The notes beneath the pieces are model-generated. The model searched no databases. It was not told the DNA's origin and saw only the letters and a program-made list of their open reading frames with translations. From Latrodectus hesperus (Eukaryota > Arthropoda > Arachnida > Araneae > Theridiidae): a stretch of DNA of 64,000 bases. Shown piece by piece: positions 48,091 through 64,000 of this stretch; position 1 is the stretch's first letter; each line of letters starts with the position of its first letter. Location of the stretch: assembly GCA_037975125.1 (NCBI GenBank), contig CM075856.1:4990606-5054605 (forward strand). Direction: 5' to 3'. A program made the position numbers and the translations under genes.

Positions 48091-48800
48091 TGAGTTTTTA
48101 GAAATGCTCCCATAGCCCAAATAGCGACTGGACACGGACGTGTACCGGAATAGCTTCATAAACGAGGGTATCCGATTAGTGAGCTATGTCGCTCATGCAA
48201 TGTGGTGGGGGATTGCCTCCACTTCGCGCTGTCTTGTACCAGGACCACGGAAGAAAGGAGCAAAAATTGGAGTACGATAGTGAAAGCTTGAGTACCATCT
48301 TGGACCGGCGCAATTGGTCGATTTTGTAAAGGATCATGTCCATTGTGTCGGATGACATTCCAATGATGCCACCGACGATGGTCCCGTCGAGAACTGTGAG
48401 ATAGAGGAAGAATATAGGAATTGTCGGTAAGGTAACGTACAAATCTTCCACGAGGTTTACTGTTTGCCAACATTAGAGAGTGGGTGCCGGCGATGCTTCT
48501 CGCCTCATCAAGGTATGGTTCTGTAGATCATCTACCAAAGCAGGTGGTGGCTGTTGCGTGGTAGATTCTAGTTGAACACCTTCGGATTTCAAGGTACTTA
48601 AATTAGTTATAGAAGCTTCGGCTTCTTGGAGTAAGCCTCGCAAACTCGATCCCCTTCTGTCTTCAAATAGACCACTACGACTTAATTAGAAATTCTTTGA
48701 TGTTTTGGGACTTTTTGGAAATTAATAATCTGATATATCTTATCGCAGTCGCAAGATATGGAGGATCTGAAACAGCAACAAAATTTTCATTCTTAAGGGA
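48091..48800 (+). pseudogene. LINE ORF2 extreme C-terminus and 3' end, decayed
   Basis: Near 48700 the plus strand reads LMFWDFLEINNLIYLI, which resembles the DFLxxxxLxDLV end seen in the LINE insertion at 27030, and is followed by ETATK and A+T-rich DNA. Between 48100 and 48650 both strands have open stretches (for example DGTIVGGIIGMSSDTMDMIL on the minus strand) that I cannot assign. Confidence 0.45.
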
Positions 48801-49894
48801 TTGTCTTTACCTATATATTCACTGTCGTTTTAATTATTTTTCATAATTTATTCATGTACCCACATTCGAAATTTTAGAAGATATTGCTAAAGTTAGAATA
48901 TTTTTTTGGTCGTCTAGTATGAGCCTAGTAAAACAAAAGTGTATACTAAAAATATTAAATTAGGTAAGTAGTTTATATGGAAGACAAAAAATTAATTATT
49001 CTTAAATATTAAATTTTTATTTGTATTGTACTGGAATAAATAGTTCTACTTAATGTTTCCCTTTTTGACTTTAGTAAGCATTACATTAGTTTTTCTTATA
49101 TAAGTAATGCTTAAAGACCAGAACTAATTAAAACATTTTCTTCCTCTACTCATATTCACGCCCTCTTCTATTTCGCAAAATTTTGCAAATTTTAGCATCT
49201 AATATTCTATTTTTCTACACCTAAATGTAATATTTACTTGATTTTAATATATTTATTCTATAAATGTGACTTCAAATGAAATGAATTCTACACTGAATCT
49301 TGTTGGCACCTCTAATTTTCAAACAATGTAGCGAAATCCTCTTTCAATTTGGCGTAAAATATTTCCTTTATGGCATTATTGAATGTTACAGAAAGGTTCG
49401 TGTTAGTTAGATTTTATAAATACCGTGTTTCTGACTCATAAATATAACTTTTTCATAAAAGCAGTGTTATAAAATTTTTGATTTTTTAAGTAAATATATT
49501 TTGGATGAGAATTATCAACTGTTTGTTTTTGATTTTACCTCTTATCTGAGCAATTTCTTAAATACTGATACATCCTCTTTTCCTCTATCACTAGGACCAA
49601 AATGACTGAGTGATATATACACACATAAATACACTGCAGTAAAACTTATAATAATCTTTCACTTTAAAAATTTAAATACCACGGGCTCTTCTGTGAGTTC
49701 TTTTCAGTGGACATTTTAAGACAGATGTATTAGATAATAGGATAATTTAAATATCTGCTGTAAAAGGCATTGGGAAAAGTAAAATTATCAAAATTACTAA
49801 AATTATAATAAAGTCTAACTTGTTATTTTTGTAAATACTTTCCTTTTATTTAAAGAAAACAAAACATTAAACTAACTATTATATTAAAAATGCT
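48801..49894. other. A+T-rich non-coding stretch
   Basis: Nothing recognisable. Confidence 0.6.
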
Positions 49895-50173
49895 GCCGCC
49901 CAACTTGTCTAGCGGTCAGCGTGCCTGACTACGGATAAGGAGGTCCTGGGTACGAATCCCGGTTCGGGCATGGATGACTTTTTTCTCTCTCTATCTATCC
50001 GGTCTTTGTCCTTTTCTTGTATGAATGGGTTGTGAATGGTTGCCTACCATATAAACCGGTTCCTATGGCATGTGTGTACTGAGGAAGTCGGACATAATAT
50101 CAAAATAGGATTCAGTTGGAAAACTGGAGCAGCGCACCCCATGTTGCCAGCCTAGCTGGCACACGACAATGCA
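49895..50173 (+). mobile_element. tRNA-derived SINE, family B with tail X
   Basis: Head GCCGCCCAACTTGTCTAGCG, B box GGTACGAATCCCGGTTCGGG, and the same tail X as 44479 (AGTCGGACATAATATCAAAA, then CAGCCTAGCTGGCACACGAC). Confidence 0.88.
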
Positions 50174-50389
50174 TGAATGAATTATAAATGCTTTCTTTTG
50201 TTGTATTTTTTATAGTATAATATTTATAAATCATGTTTTGTTTATTATTTAATATTAACTATTAATTTTAAAGTACTTAATTATTACTTATTATTAGAGG
50301 AAATGAAAAATAGAATAATTGTTACTGTAATAAAAATTTATAAACATGCACGATGAATTAATGCACATTCTGTGTTTTTCTTTTTTGAG

Positions 50390-50650
50390 CTGATTTAGCT
50401 AATCGATGAAGACCTGCCGCAGCATATGCAAATTTCCCCGTGATTCTTCATTGTTTGTGAAAGATTAAGATTCCGAATCTTGCGTCCACTCAGAATCGAA
50501 GACAATTGGAATGCAAAGAATTCACCGGGTAATTTCCACAAGGTCATTTAAACTGAATTATTCTACAATTTGAGGACGATTTTCTCTTGAGAAATCTTGC
50601 AACCTCATCCGCAATAATTGAAATTGCATCATCATAGTCCATGGTATTAT
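50390..50650 (-). other. G+C-richer patch, unrecognised
   Basis: On the minus strand the first ~30 codons after an ATG at about 50643 read MDYDDAISIIADEVARFLKR and then KSSSNCRI before a stop. Upstream TTGTTCAG could be a splice acceptor. The remainder (ATTACCCGGTGAATTC) is not open. It may be an old element or an exon scrap. Confidence 0.2.
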
Positions 50651-50831
50651 AAGACCTGAACAACAGATAACTTTTGTGGTATTCAAATTAACTGAGTTTC
50701 ACATAAAGATTAAAGCCTCTTAATTACTTATTTATTTTTAGTAGTTGTATGGAGCTCCTGCATTTTAAATTTTAACATGAATGAGCGAAAGTGTTTTCAG
50801 TTTTTCAATATATAGTATTACTCAAAACATA

Positions 50832-51135
50832 GCCGACCAACTTGTCTACTGGTCAGCGTGCCTGACTGCGGATAAGGAGGTCCTGGGTTTGAATCCCGGT
50901 TCGGGCATGGATGACTTTCTCTCTCTATCTATCCTGTATTTGTCCTTTCCTTGTATGAATGAGGTGTGAATGGTTGCCTACCCTATAAACGGGTCCCTAT
51001 GGCATGTGTGTAGAGCAAAGTCGTACTTTCACCTTCATGGTGCTCTGATTAAAACGAAAGACCCTCCCAATTGACTTAATTCGCATAACATAGCGAGCTT
51101 GGCTTGTCCAAGTGTCATTAGTAAACAACAACAAT
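50832..51135 (+). mobile_element. tRNA-derived SINE, family B with tail Y
   Basis: The head and body are those of family B (GTCAGCGTGCCTGACTGCGG and a B box GGTTTGAATCCC). After GGCATGTGTGTA the sequence changes to tail Y: GAGCAAAGTCGTACTTTCAC, CTTCATGGTGCTCTGATTAA, later CCCAATTGACTTAATTCGCA, ending AAACAACAACAA. AAAACAT at 50824-50830 and 51138-51144 is a possible target duplication. Confidence 0.87.
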
Positions 51136-51139
51136 TTAA

Positions 51140-53660
<2,521 letters not shown>

Positions 53661-53973
53661 ACACATTAATTAAATCAGTTAAAACACTTAAGCTTTATTT
53701 TTCGCTTTTAATAAAGTAAAAAATAACTATATTGTTATGAAAAAGTTATCAAAATATATGTTCAAATTAATCAGATAGTACTAAATTAAACTGCTAATCC
53801 GTCCATAAGAAATATTTTTTATAAAATTCGATAAAAGAGCTGTTGTAGAAATATATTTTTAATACATAAATTACTACTAATGATTTTTGAATAAACAGCG
53901 TAAAATATATAATGGTGAAAGAAAAATATATTTTTTATTTTATGAAGAAATTATTGTTAATTAATCAAAACAT

Positions 53974-54029
53974 ATGGTAGTTACATATTTATAGATTGTA
54001 ACTACCATACATAAATATATGGTAGTTAC
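53974..54029. repeat. 11-bp inverted repeat plus a third direct copy
   Basis: ATGGTAGTTAC at 53974-53984 is inverted at 53998-54008 (GTAACTACCAT) and repeated directly at 54019-54029. Confidence 0.85.
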
Positions 54030-54768
54030 AGTTATAAATAACAATAATAAAATTGTGAAAATAATATTACTGTTCACAAAAGAAAATCATTTATTAATAT
54101 TTTCTAAATCTCAAACTTTTAAATTTTAGAGAAATCATATTGGAAACAAAAATAGTAAAATTTACGTACATAAGCATCTATCATACAATACTTACAAAAA
54201 TACGTCTATATATAAACAATTAAAAATGACAATTATAAACAGATTGTTAACAATTAAAAGTTTGTTAACAAACAATTAAAAGATTGTTAATATTATCATT
54301 TGTTATAGATAGATAGACAAGCACGTTGATAAATGTAGATTTATAGATTTCTCTAAGAATGTATGTTTGTATCTAGATACAGAGTCAAAGACAAAAGAAT
54401 AAATAGTAGAAAATTCTCATTGATTTTCTTCATAAAAAACATTTATTTTCAAAAGAATTGAACAAATCTTATAGTAGAGCGCTGAACAAGAATTGTACAC
54501 AAACAAAAAAATATTAAAACAAAGAGCCAGAATGTACCTATTTACAAAGAAACCTACGATATAAATACTGTAAAACAATAGACAGATTAATCAAGGAAAA
54601 TATGTTTGTTTATGTTGACATAAGATATTTGACAATAATAAACTCTGAAAATGGGCTTTGCTACTATTGTGGGATATTTCTATCGTGTCTGTTATTCCAG
54701 AAAAGAAAAAACTAGTAATGGAAGAACGGATAATTATTGAAAAATATTCGGAAGATATTTTTAAGGAA
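54030..54768. other. A+T-rich non-coding stretch
   Basis: Short local repeats of AACAATTAAAAG-type sequence near 54245-54290; nothing else recognised. Confidence 0.55.
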
Positions 54769-54777
54769 CCTGAATAG

Positions 54778-55137
54778 TTGTTGTCTTTTGCAGTGCGAAT
54801 TAAGTCAATAGGGAGCGTCTTTCGTTTGGATCAGAGCACCACGAAGGTGAAAGTACGACTTTGCTCCTTTTAAGGTGCTTCGTCATTTTGAACCACGGTC
54901 AGGTGACGAGGCCACACCTGAGCTGGAACCCTCTTCTCCACAACCACGCCACATCAGCGGAAGGACTTTGGACGTCGCATATTAACGTGGACACGTACCC
55001 AACCCACGGAGTTCCAGCAACCCAGTGAAGGAGAGTACACCGTGGTCACCCTCTCAACCACTGCCCGCGGCAAATGATGCTTCACTTTGCTGAGCTTACG
55101 GGAAGCGGCGTGAAGCTACTGAGCCACTGGAGCTCTA
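54778..55137 (-). mobile_element. SINE-like element with a different head and family B tail Y, minus strand
   Basis: On the minus strand it starts GTAGAGCTCCAGTGGCTCAG, an A-box-like start, and runs about 260 bases of G+C-rich sequence (CGCCGCTTCCCGTAAGCTCA, TGCCGCGGGC). It then joins GAGCAAAGTCGTACTTTCAC and the rest of tail Y (54785-54870). CCTGAATAG at 54769-54777 and CCTAAATAG at 55138-55146 make a 9-bp target duplication with one difference. No clear B box was found, so the head's parent RNA is uncertain. Confidence 0.7.
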
Positions 55138-55139
55138 CC

Positions 55140-55580
55140 TAAATAGTAAAAGATAAAATGTACAAGAATGAAAAAGATCAAAAAATGAAAGATATAAGTA
55201 CATTTGAATTATCTGGACAACTTAAATGATTTTCGGAACTATTCTTGAAGCTCTCTCATTACAATCTATCCTACGATTTTTATGCTTAAATTTTAGCTTA
55301 TAGCTTCATAATCTAGAGCTGAAAATTGTGAACTACTCGACTTAATATTTCATTTAACTCATTTTGGATTGAAATGTATCAAAATGGTAGAAAACTGAAA
55401 ATAAAAGTTCTGAAAGATCTTAAAAGAGTTTCAAAATGCGAGGTTGGTTTCGTATTCTGATATTCAAAATAAGATTGACGGATTTCTTAAAAATACTTTG
55501 AATAAACTCAAACCGCAATCCTTGTGATGAAAAAGTAGATATCTTATGAGATATAATTTATAATAAATACTTTTTTATAA
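55140..55580. other. A+T-rich non-coding stretch
   Basis: Nothing recognisable. Confidence 0.55.
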
Positions 55581-55599
55581 TATCAGGTGACAAGAAAGT

Positions 55600-56800
55600 A
55601 ATTTCGAGTGTCTTGTGTGAAATAAAACTCAAATTTTTTCTGTACAAAAAAGGAACTTTAACCCCCCAGTCGTATATTTTGTCATTCTGTTCGATGACCT
55701 TTTGCCATCTTTCTAGTAACTTCATGATCCAGCGATTATAGAATTTCTGGCCCTTAACAGCCAAAAGTGTTTGAGGTCATCATTATTAATAAAATTTTTA
55801 CCATTTAAGAAGTTTAGTTTACTTCCAAAATAAATGATAACCCCATGGTGCAAGGTCGGGTCTGTATAGAGGATGAGATATCACTTCCCAACTAAGCTCC
55901 AGTTGTTTTGTATGCTTTGCTAAAGATATGCGAAAACATGCATTGTCGTGGTGGAAGATGAATCCTTTACGATTTGGCAATTCTGGCCTTTTCTTTTTAA
56001 TCTCTTACTCCAATTTCCCAAGTTCTTTGCAGTAAACATCTGAGTGGATCGATTGGTTTTTTTGACAACAGCTCAAAATGCACAACACCTTTGTTGTTAT
56101 TTACTAAGGTCTTGGACAAGGCAAGTGCTATGGGAATTAAGTCGATTGGGAGCGTCTTTCGTTTTAATCAGAGCACCATGAAGGTGAAAGTACGACTTTG
56201 CTCTACACACATGCCATAAGGAGTCGTTTTTAGGGTATGAAACCATTCACACTTCATTCATACAAGGAAAGGACAAAGACAGGATAGATAGAGAGAGAAA
56301 GTACATCCATGCCCGAACCGGGATTCAAACCCAGGACCTTCTTATCCGCAGTCAAGCACGCTGACTACTAGATAAGTTGGTTGGCCACAACACCTTTGTA
56401 ATCTCAGCAAATTGACAGAGTTTTTTTATGTAACTCAATTTTTGATATGGTTTGTGCTGTTTCATCATGTCTAAACCAAGATATTTTTCAATTAACTTTA
56501 TTGTAGACAATTCATTTTTATCACTAGTGATAATTCATTGAAAAAATGGTCAATTGGATTACATTTGAAATGCGTATCTTTAATAATGATTCGTCGTATT
56601 AGTAAAATTTCTTTCAATTTGTTCGGAGTTCAAAAATCGAGTTTCTTAACAAATCCAAGACGTCTTATAAAATTTTCAGTTGATGTGTGTGCCACGTTTA
56701 ACCAATTTGTAATCTTGTAAAAACCACAGTTAACTGTAGATTTGGTGAAATTATGGCTTTTATTTTGTCATTATCAATTTCTAAAAGTCGGACAGAGACT
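55600..56800 (-). pseudogene. mariner-family transposase, split by a SINE, broken
   Basis: On the minus strand, right to left: TPNKLKEILLIRR-like sequence at about 56580-56640; after the SINE, a decayed central part near 55970; then HTKQLELSWEVISHPLYR and the LAPWGYHLF-type block around 55850-55900, which holds the last catalytic motif region; and MAVKGQKFYNRWIMKLLERW with VIEQNDKIYDWG (55670-55764) at the C-terminus. The C-terminal pattern GQKFYxxGIxKLxxRWxK is diagnostic for mariner transposases. Stops, shifts and the SINE insertion (56095-56385) rule out function. Confidence 0.8.
56095..56385 (-). mobile_element. SINE family B with tail Y, nested in mariner
   Basis: A 14-bp target duplication CACAACACCTTTGT is present at 56081-56094 and 56386-56399. 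On the minus strand the head reads GGCCAACCAACTTATCTAGT, GTCAGCGTGCTTGACTGCGG and a B box GGTTTGAATCCCGG. The body has TCTCTCTCTATCTATCCTGT, and tail Y follows, ending in AAATAACAACA. This is the clearest SINE insertion of the window and dates this SINE after the mariner. Confidence 0.95.
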
Positions 56801-56804
56801 TGGT

Positions 56805-57016
56805 CATCTTTCAGTGAGAAATTTCAAGAATGAAATAATTTAAAATTTTCAAGAATGAAATTATTTAAACCAATTCTGATAATATATATTCATCTCTTTC
56901 AGTGAGAAATTTCAAGAATGAAATAATTTAAACCAATTCTGGTAATATATATTCATCTTTCAGTGAGAAATTTCAAGAATGAAATAATTTTTAAACCAAT
57001 TCTGATAATATATATT
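56805..57016. repeat. Three imperfect tandem copies inside the mariner element
   Basis: Units starting CATCTTTCAGTGAGAAATTT at 56805, 56891 and 56954 each contain CAAGAATGAAATAATTT and (except the first part) ACCAATTCTG then TAATATATATT. Unit lengths are about 86, 63 and 63. The first is lengthened by an inner duplication of TTCAAGAATGAAAT. Confidence 0.9.
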
Positions 57017-57329
57017 TAAATCGTTCTCTGTTAAACTATCAACTCCATAAATTTCTCATATCTCTTTGTGAGCCTCAGTCGTTTTCTTGCTTTTATATAA
57101 AAAAGTAAAATGTGCCGAAAATGCTTATTTTTGCACACCATGTTGAGGTTGACTGTATATTCACAATTAGAAGCAAAATTACTCGGAATTTGTTTCTATA
57201 GCAACCTAAAGGCATCGACTAACAAATTTCAAAAGAAAATATTCTAACATTGACAAAGGAATAATGAAACAAACATAACGCTATCTACTGGTGTAAGCCG
57301 AAATTACTTTCTTGCTAACCCAATGTATT

Positions 57330-61498
<4,169 letters not shown>

Positions 61499-61503
61499 GT
61501 GCA

Positions 61504-61534
<31 letters not shown>

Positions 61535-61540
61535 GTGTTT
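61499..61540. repeat. (TG)n tract adjoining the TA tract
   Basis: TGTGCATGTGTGTGTGTGTG and similar, with one C, ends near 61540. Confidence 0.9.
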
Positions 61541-61764
61541 GTAGCTTCTCTTTTTGTACGAATAGTTCTTCAATGTAGAGCTTTATATACTGTTAACACT
61601 TTTACCACATAAAACGATAAGAGATATTGTTATGGATCTTCTCTTTGAATTCAATGCGATTTAAAAGTTGTTCCCTTAAAAGTAATGGTGATAGATTTAG
61701 AAAATCTTCCCTTTTTATTTTGTGAACATGACCAACTTGATCTGGGGAATCATATTTAGGAATT

Positions 61765-61872
61765 CCATGAGTTTATTGTATGATTGATGCCTAAGCATTA
61801 GCTATTTCGATTGCATGAACTTATTGTATGATTGATGCCTAAGCATTAGCTATTTCGATTGCATGAACTTAT
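61765..61872. repeat. 48-bp tandem duplication
   Basis: Copies at 61765-61812 and 61813-61860 (GCATGAACTTATTGTATGAT, then TGATGCCTAAGCATTAGCTA) followed by 12 bases of a third. The two copies differ only near the start. Confidence 0.95.
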
Positions 61873-64000
61873 GGTCGTCAAAATCATGCATGTTCGGTTT
61901 CTTGCAGAAGAAATGGAAATCATTCAGGCTAAGAAACTGTTATCGGTATACCTTTATCAATCTATACCCAAAAGGTAATAATTTAAAAATTGTCACATAT
62001 GTCAAACTCTTGCGTTTAAAAATATAAATAGAAATTTTAATATTTCGAGTCCATTCGCCGAAAATTACAAACTTCTAAAAATTATGCTTTACTAACTAAA
62101 TATCCTATCAAAACTTCTCTTTGTCTTAACTAATACGAATTAAAGCTGAATAACTGAAACGAAATGTCTTTATAATTAATATATTTTATTTCAATATATT
62201 TCTTACTCAAACAGGATACCTTCTTGTGAGACAAATATTATGTTTTTACCTATAACAGACATTGCTAACATTATCATTGGCCAGTGAAATATGTGTATAT
62301 TATACATGTGAAATAATAATGAATTTTAAATTAGCAATTCAATGTTTTGCTGCCAGTTTCTGTTATATATCATTATTGTTTTCATTTATGCATTGTCATT
62401 TTCATATTTTAAAATTTCCCGAAAAGAAACTTTCGAAATCAAATCAAAACTAATCAAGTCTTTCTTTATTCTTGTTTACAAATTACAAACCAGTACATCT
62501 TTATAGAAGGACCTGAGGTGGTGAAAGGTGATAAAAAAAAGGAAAGTATGAGCCAAATATTTTTTATTTGTTTTTTCAAGTTTGGAAAATTTAAATCTGA
62601 ATTCATAGTATTACTTATCCATTTATTTTATGACTTATTTCCCATGAGCGTAACGTAAAAGTCTCAACATGACAATCTTCATGGAGAATAAAAGTTTGAC
62701 ACAACGATACATTTCATCCGTGATCAGACATCAAATTAGCGATCAGTCTAGATCACTGATTATCATCATCAATGATCAGTGATTATACAAAAATATATTT
62801 TGAAAAAAAAAAAACAGAAACTGCCAATATCGTCTTCTAATTGCTTTTATTCATCAGAGATATGAATTTTGATAATGCTATAGAAAATGAGCTGGTATTG
62901 TAGATACCTTTCAATAGAAGAAGTTTTAGCAAAATAGGACTTCTGTTTGCAAAACAATTGTTCAAATGTAAAGTAAGTGATTTTACATAGCCTTAATTGA
63001 TTTTGCAATTTTTAGAGAATTAAATCATCAAACAAATGGTAAAATCATTTATACCTTCTCATGGAATAATAACTAAAAAAATGTGATATTATAAATAACT
63101 ATCAACTACCACTTTAGACCAACATTTTTTTTTATATTCAAAACGTTAATCTTCAATCTCTTTATTAAGTACTAATTTAACTGCGGTAATTGCAAAAGCT
63201 TTCAAGAGATTAATTTTTATATAGTAAAAATTTCATCAATTTTGGTGATTTTTATGAGAAAACAGATAAATAATTGATATGGTAGCTTATATAAATTAAG
63301 CTTAGTAAACGCATATTTATTTGCATATTTGCTAAAACCTGCAATTTGTGAACACATGAACAAGTCCGAAGGAGAAATTTTCATTAGCACGAGCATTCCT
63401 CGGAAATTATTCATCAGTGTTTCCTTCATTGAATTTAATGCCGTGAATTAATTAATTGAAATCTCATTAGATAATGAGAAATTATGATTGTGTGAAAACA
63501 GGGATCAATAATTTAATCATATCAAGTAGTGTAAAGAAAATAAATAATAATAGTTACATCATTAATATTATGTAAATTTATTTGAATATTTCATCCTAAA
63601 GAAGTATGTTATTTCAGAATATAAATAATTTTACCTAAATAATAGGACCAAAAATATTTTCACAAATATTTACTTATGAATAAATTCTTAAATTATTTAA
63701 CATTTGAGGCTAATTTTAAGTAAAAAGTAACTTTTTAATGAAAATATAAAATCCAATTTTTTGAGAATCTTGATTCTTTACGAAAATAATTAAAATATCT
63801 TAACACATATATATTAGTCCTATTATAATTTAATTATTATTTTCTATTTATTGTTTAAGAAAATGTCAAATTTATCTTTAAACAAAAACTTGTTAATGTA
63901 GAACTGAATAAAGTAAGAACACCTTGATGGAATTTTATGATAAAAATTATATTTTTGGATAATGGACACAAATATAGGAGAAAATTTTAATTGAATATAC
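61873..64000. other. A+T-rich non-coding stretch
   Basis: A small cluster of GATCA words and a 9-bp inverted repeat (ATCACTGAT/ATCAGTGAT) lies at 62750-62788. No gene or element is recognised to the end of the window. Confidence 0.6.

Larger units (their letters stand above)
55583..57323 (-). mobile_element. mariner-type element with a nested SINE, minus strand
   Basis: The left end (55583) includes ACAAGAAAGTAATTTCGAGT after TA at 55581-55582. The right end is CGAAATTACTTTCTTGCTAA followed by CCCAA. These are inverted repeats of about 25 bases in the style of mariner ends. The outer TA on the right appears mutated to TG. Removing the SINE with its extra target copy, and the local duplication at 56805, leaves about 1.3 kb, the normal mariner length. 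Confidence 0.85.

Overview
This is a eukaryotic, strongly A+T-rich window made almost entirely of non-coding DNA and decayed transposable elements. The mix of elements (jockey-like LINEs with spider-type zinc-knuckle gag proteins, P/THAP elements, Tc1, mariner, pogo/Tigger, piggyBac, BEL/Pao and several tRNA-derived SINE families) together with long (TA)n tracts points to an arthropod, most probably an arachnid and perhaps an orb-weaving spider. The organism call is inference from recognised families; no search was run.

Layout. 1-1075: 3' end of a P/THAP transposon, with a second copy at 17960-19895. 3.6-9.6 kb: a SINE, two strong inverted repeats and a decayed jockey-like gag. 12.5 kb: a TATA/initiator promoter and a short acidic ORF resembling a piggyBac transposase N-terminus. 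14.7-17.95 kb: a jockey-like LINE whose endonuclease region has become an array of eight ~271-bp tandem units (15704-17872). 20.4-25.8 kb: SINEs and a complete non-autonomous pogo/Tigger element (24279-25211). 25.9-27.65 kb: a minus-strand BEL/Pao pol remnant interrupted by a 5'-truncated LINE with an 11-bp target duplication. 28.3-29.7 kb: a Tc1-like DD34E pseudogene. 29954-30070: the only convincing host-gene piece, a terminal coding exon with a good 3' splice site. 30.6 kb: a second pogo remnant. 36.7-38.5 kb: LINE reverse transcriptase remnant joined to a second Tc1-like remnant. 42745-43723: a piggyBac element with both TTAA sites. 44-51 kb: SINEs and LINE RNase H remnants. 54.8-57.3 kb: a minus-strand SINE, then a minus-strand mariner holding a nested SINE with a 14-bp target duplication. 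59.4-61.5 kb: a ~2.1-kb (TA)n tract.

No element appears able to move by itself: every transposase or polymerase seen is frameshifted, interrupted by stops or truncated. The window records nested insertions, tail exchange between SINE families and local tandem amplification of element pieces. No RNA gene, CRISPR array or prokaryotic gene was found.
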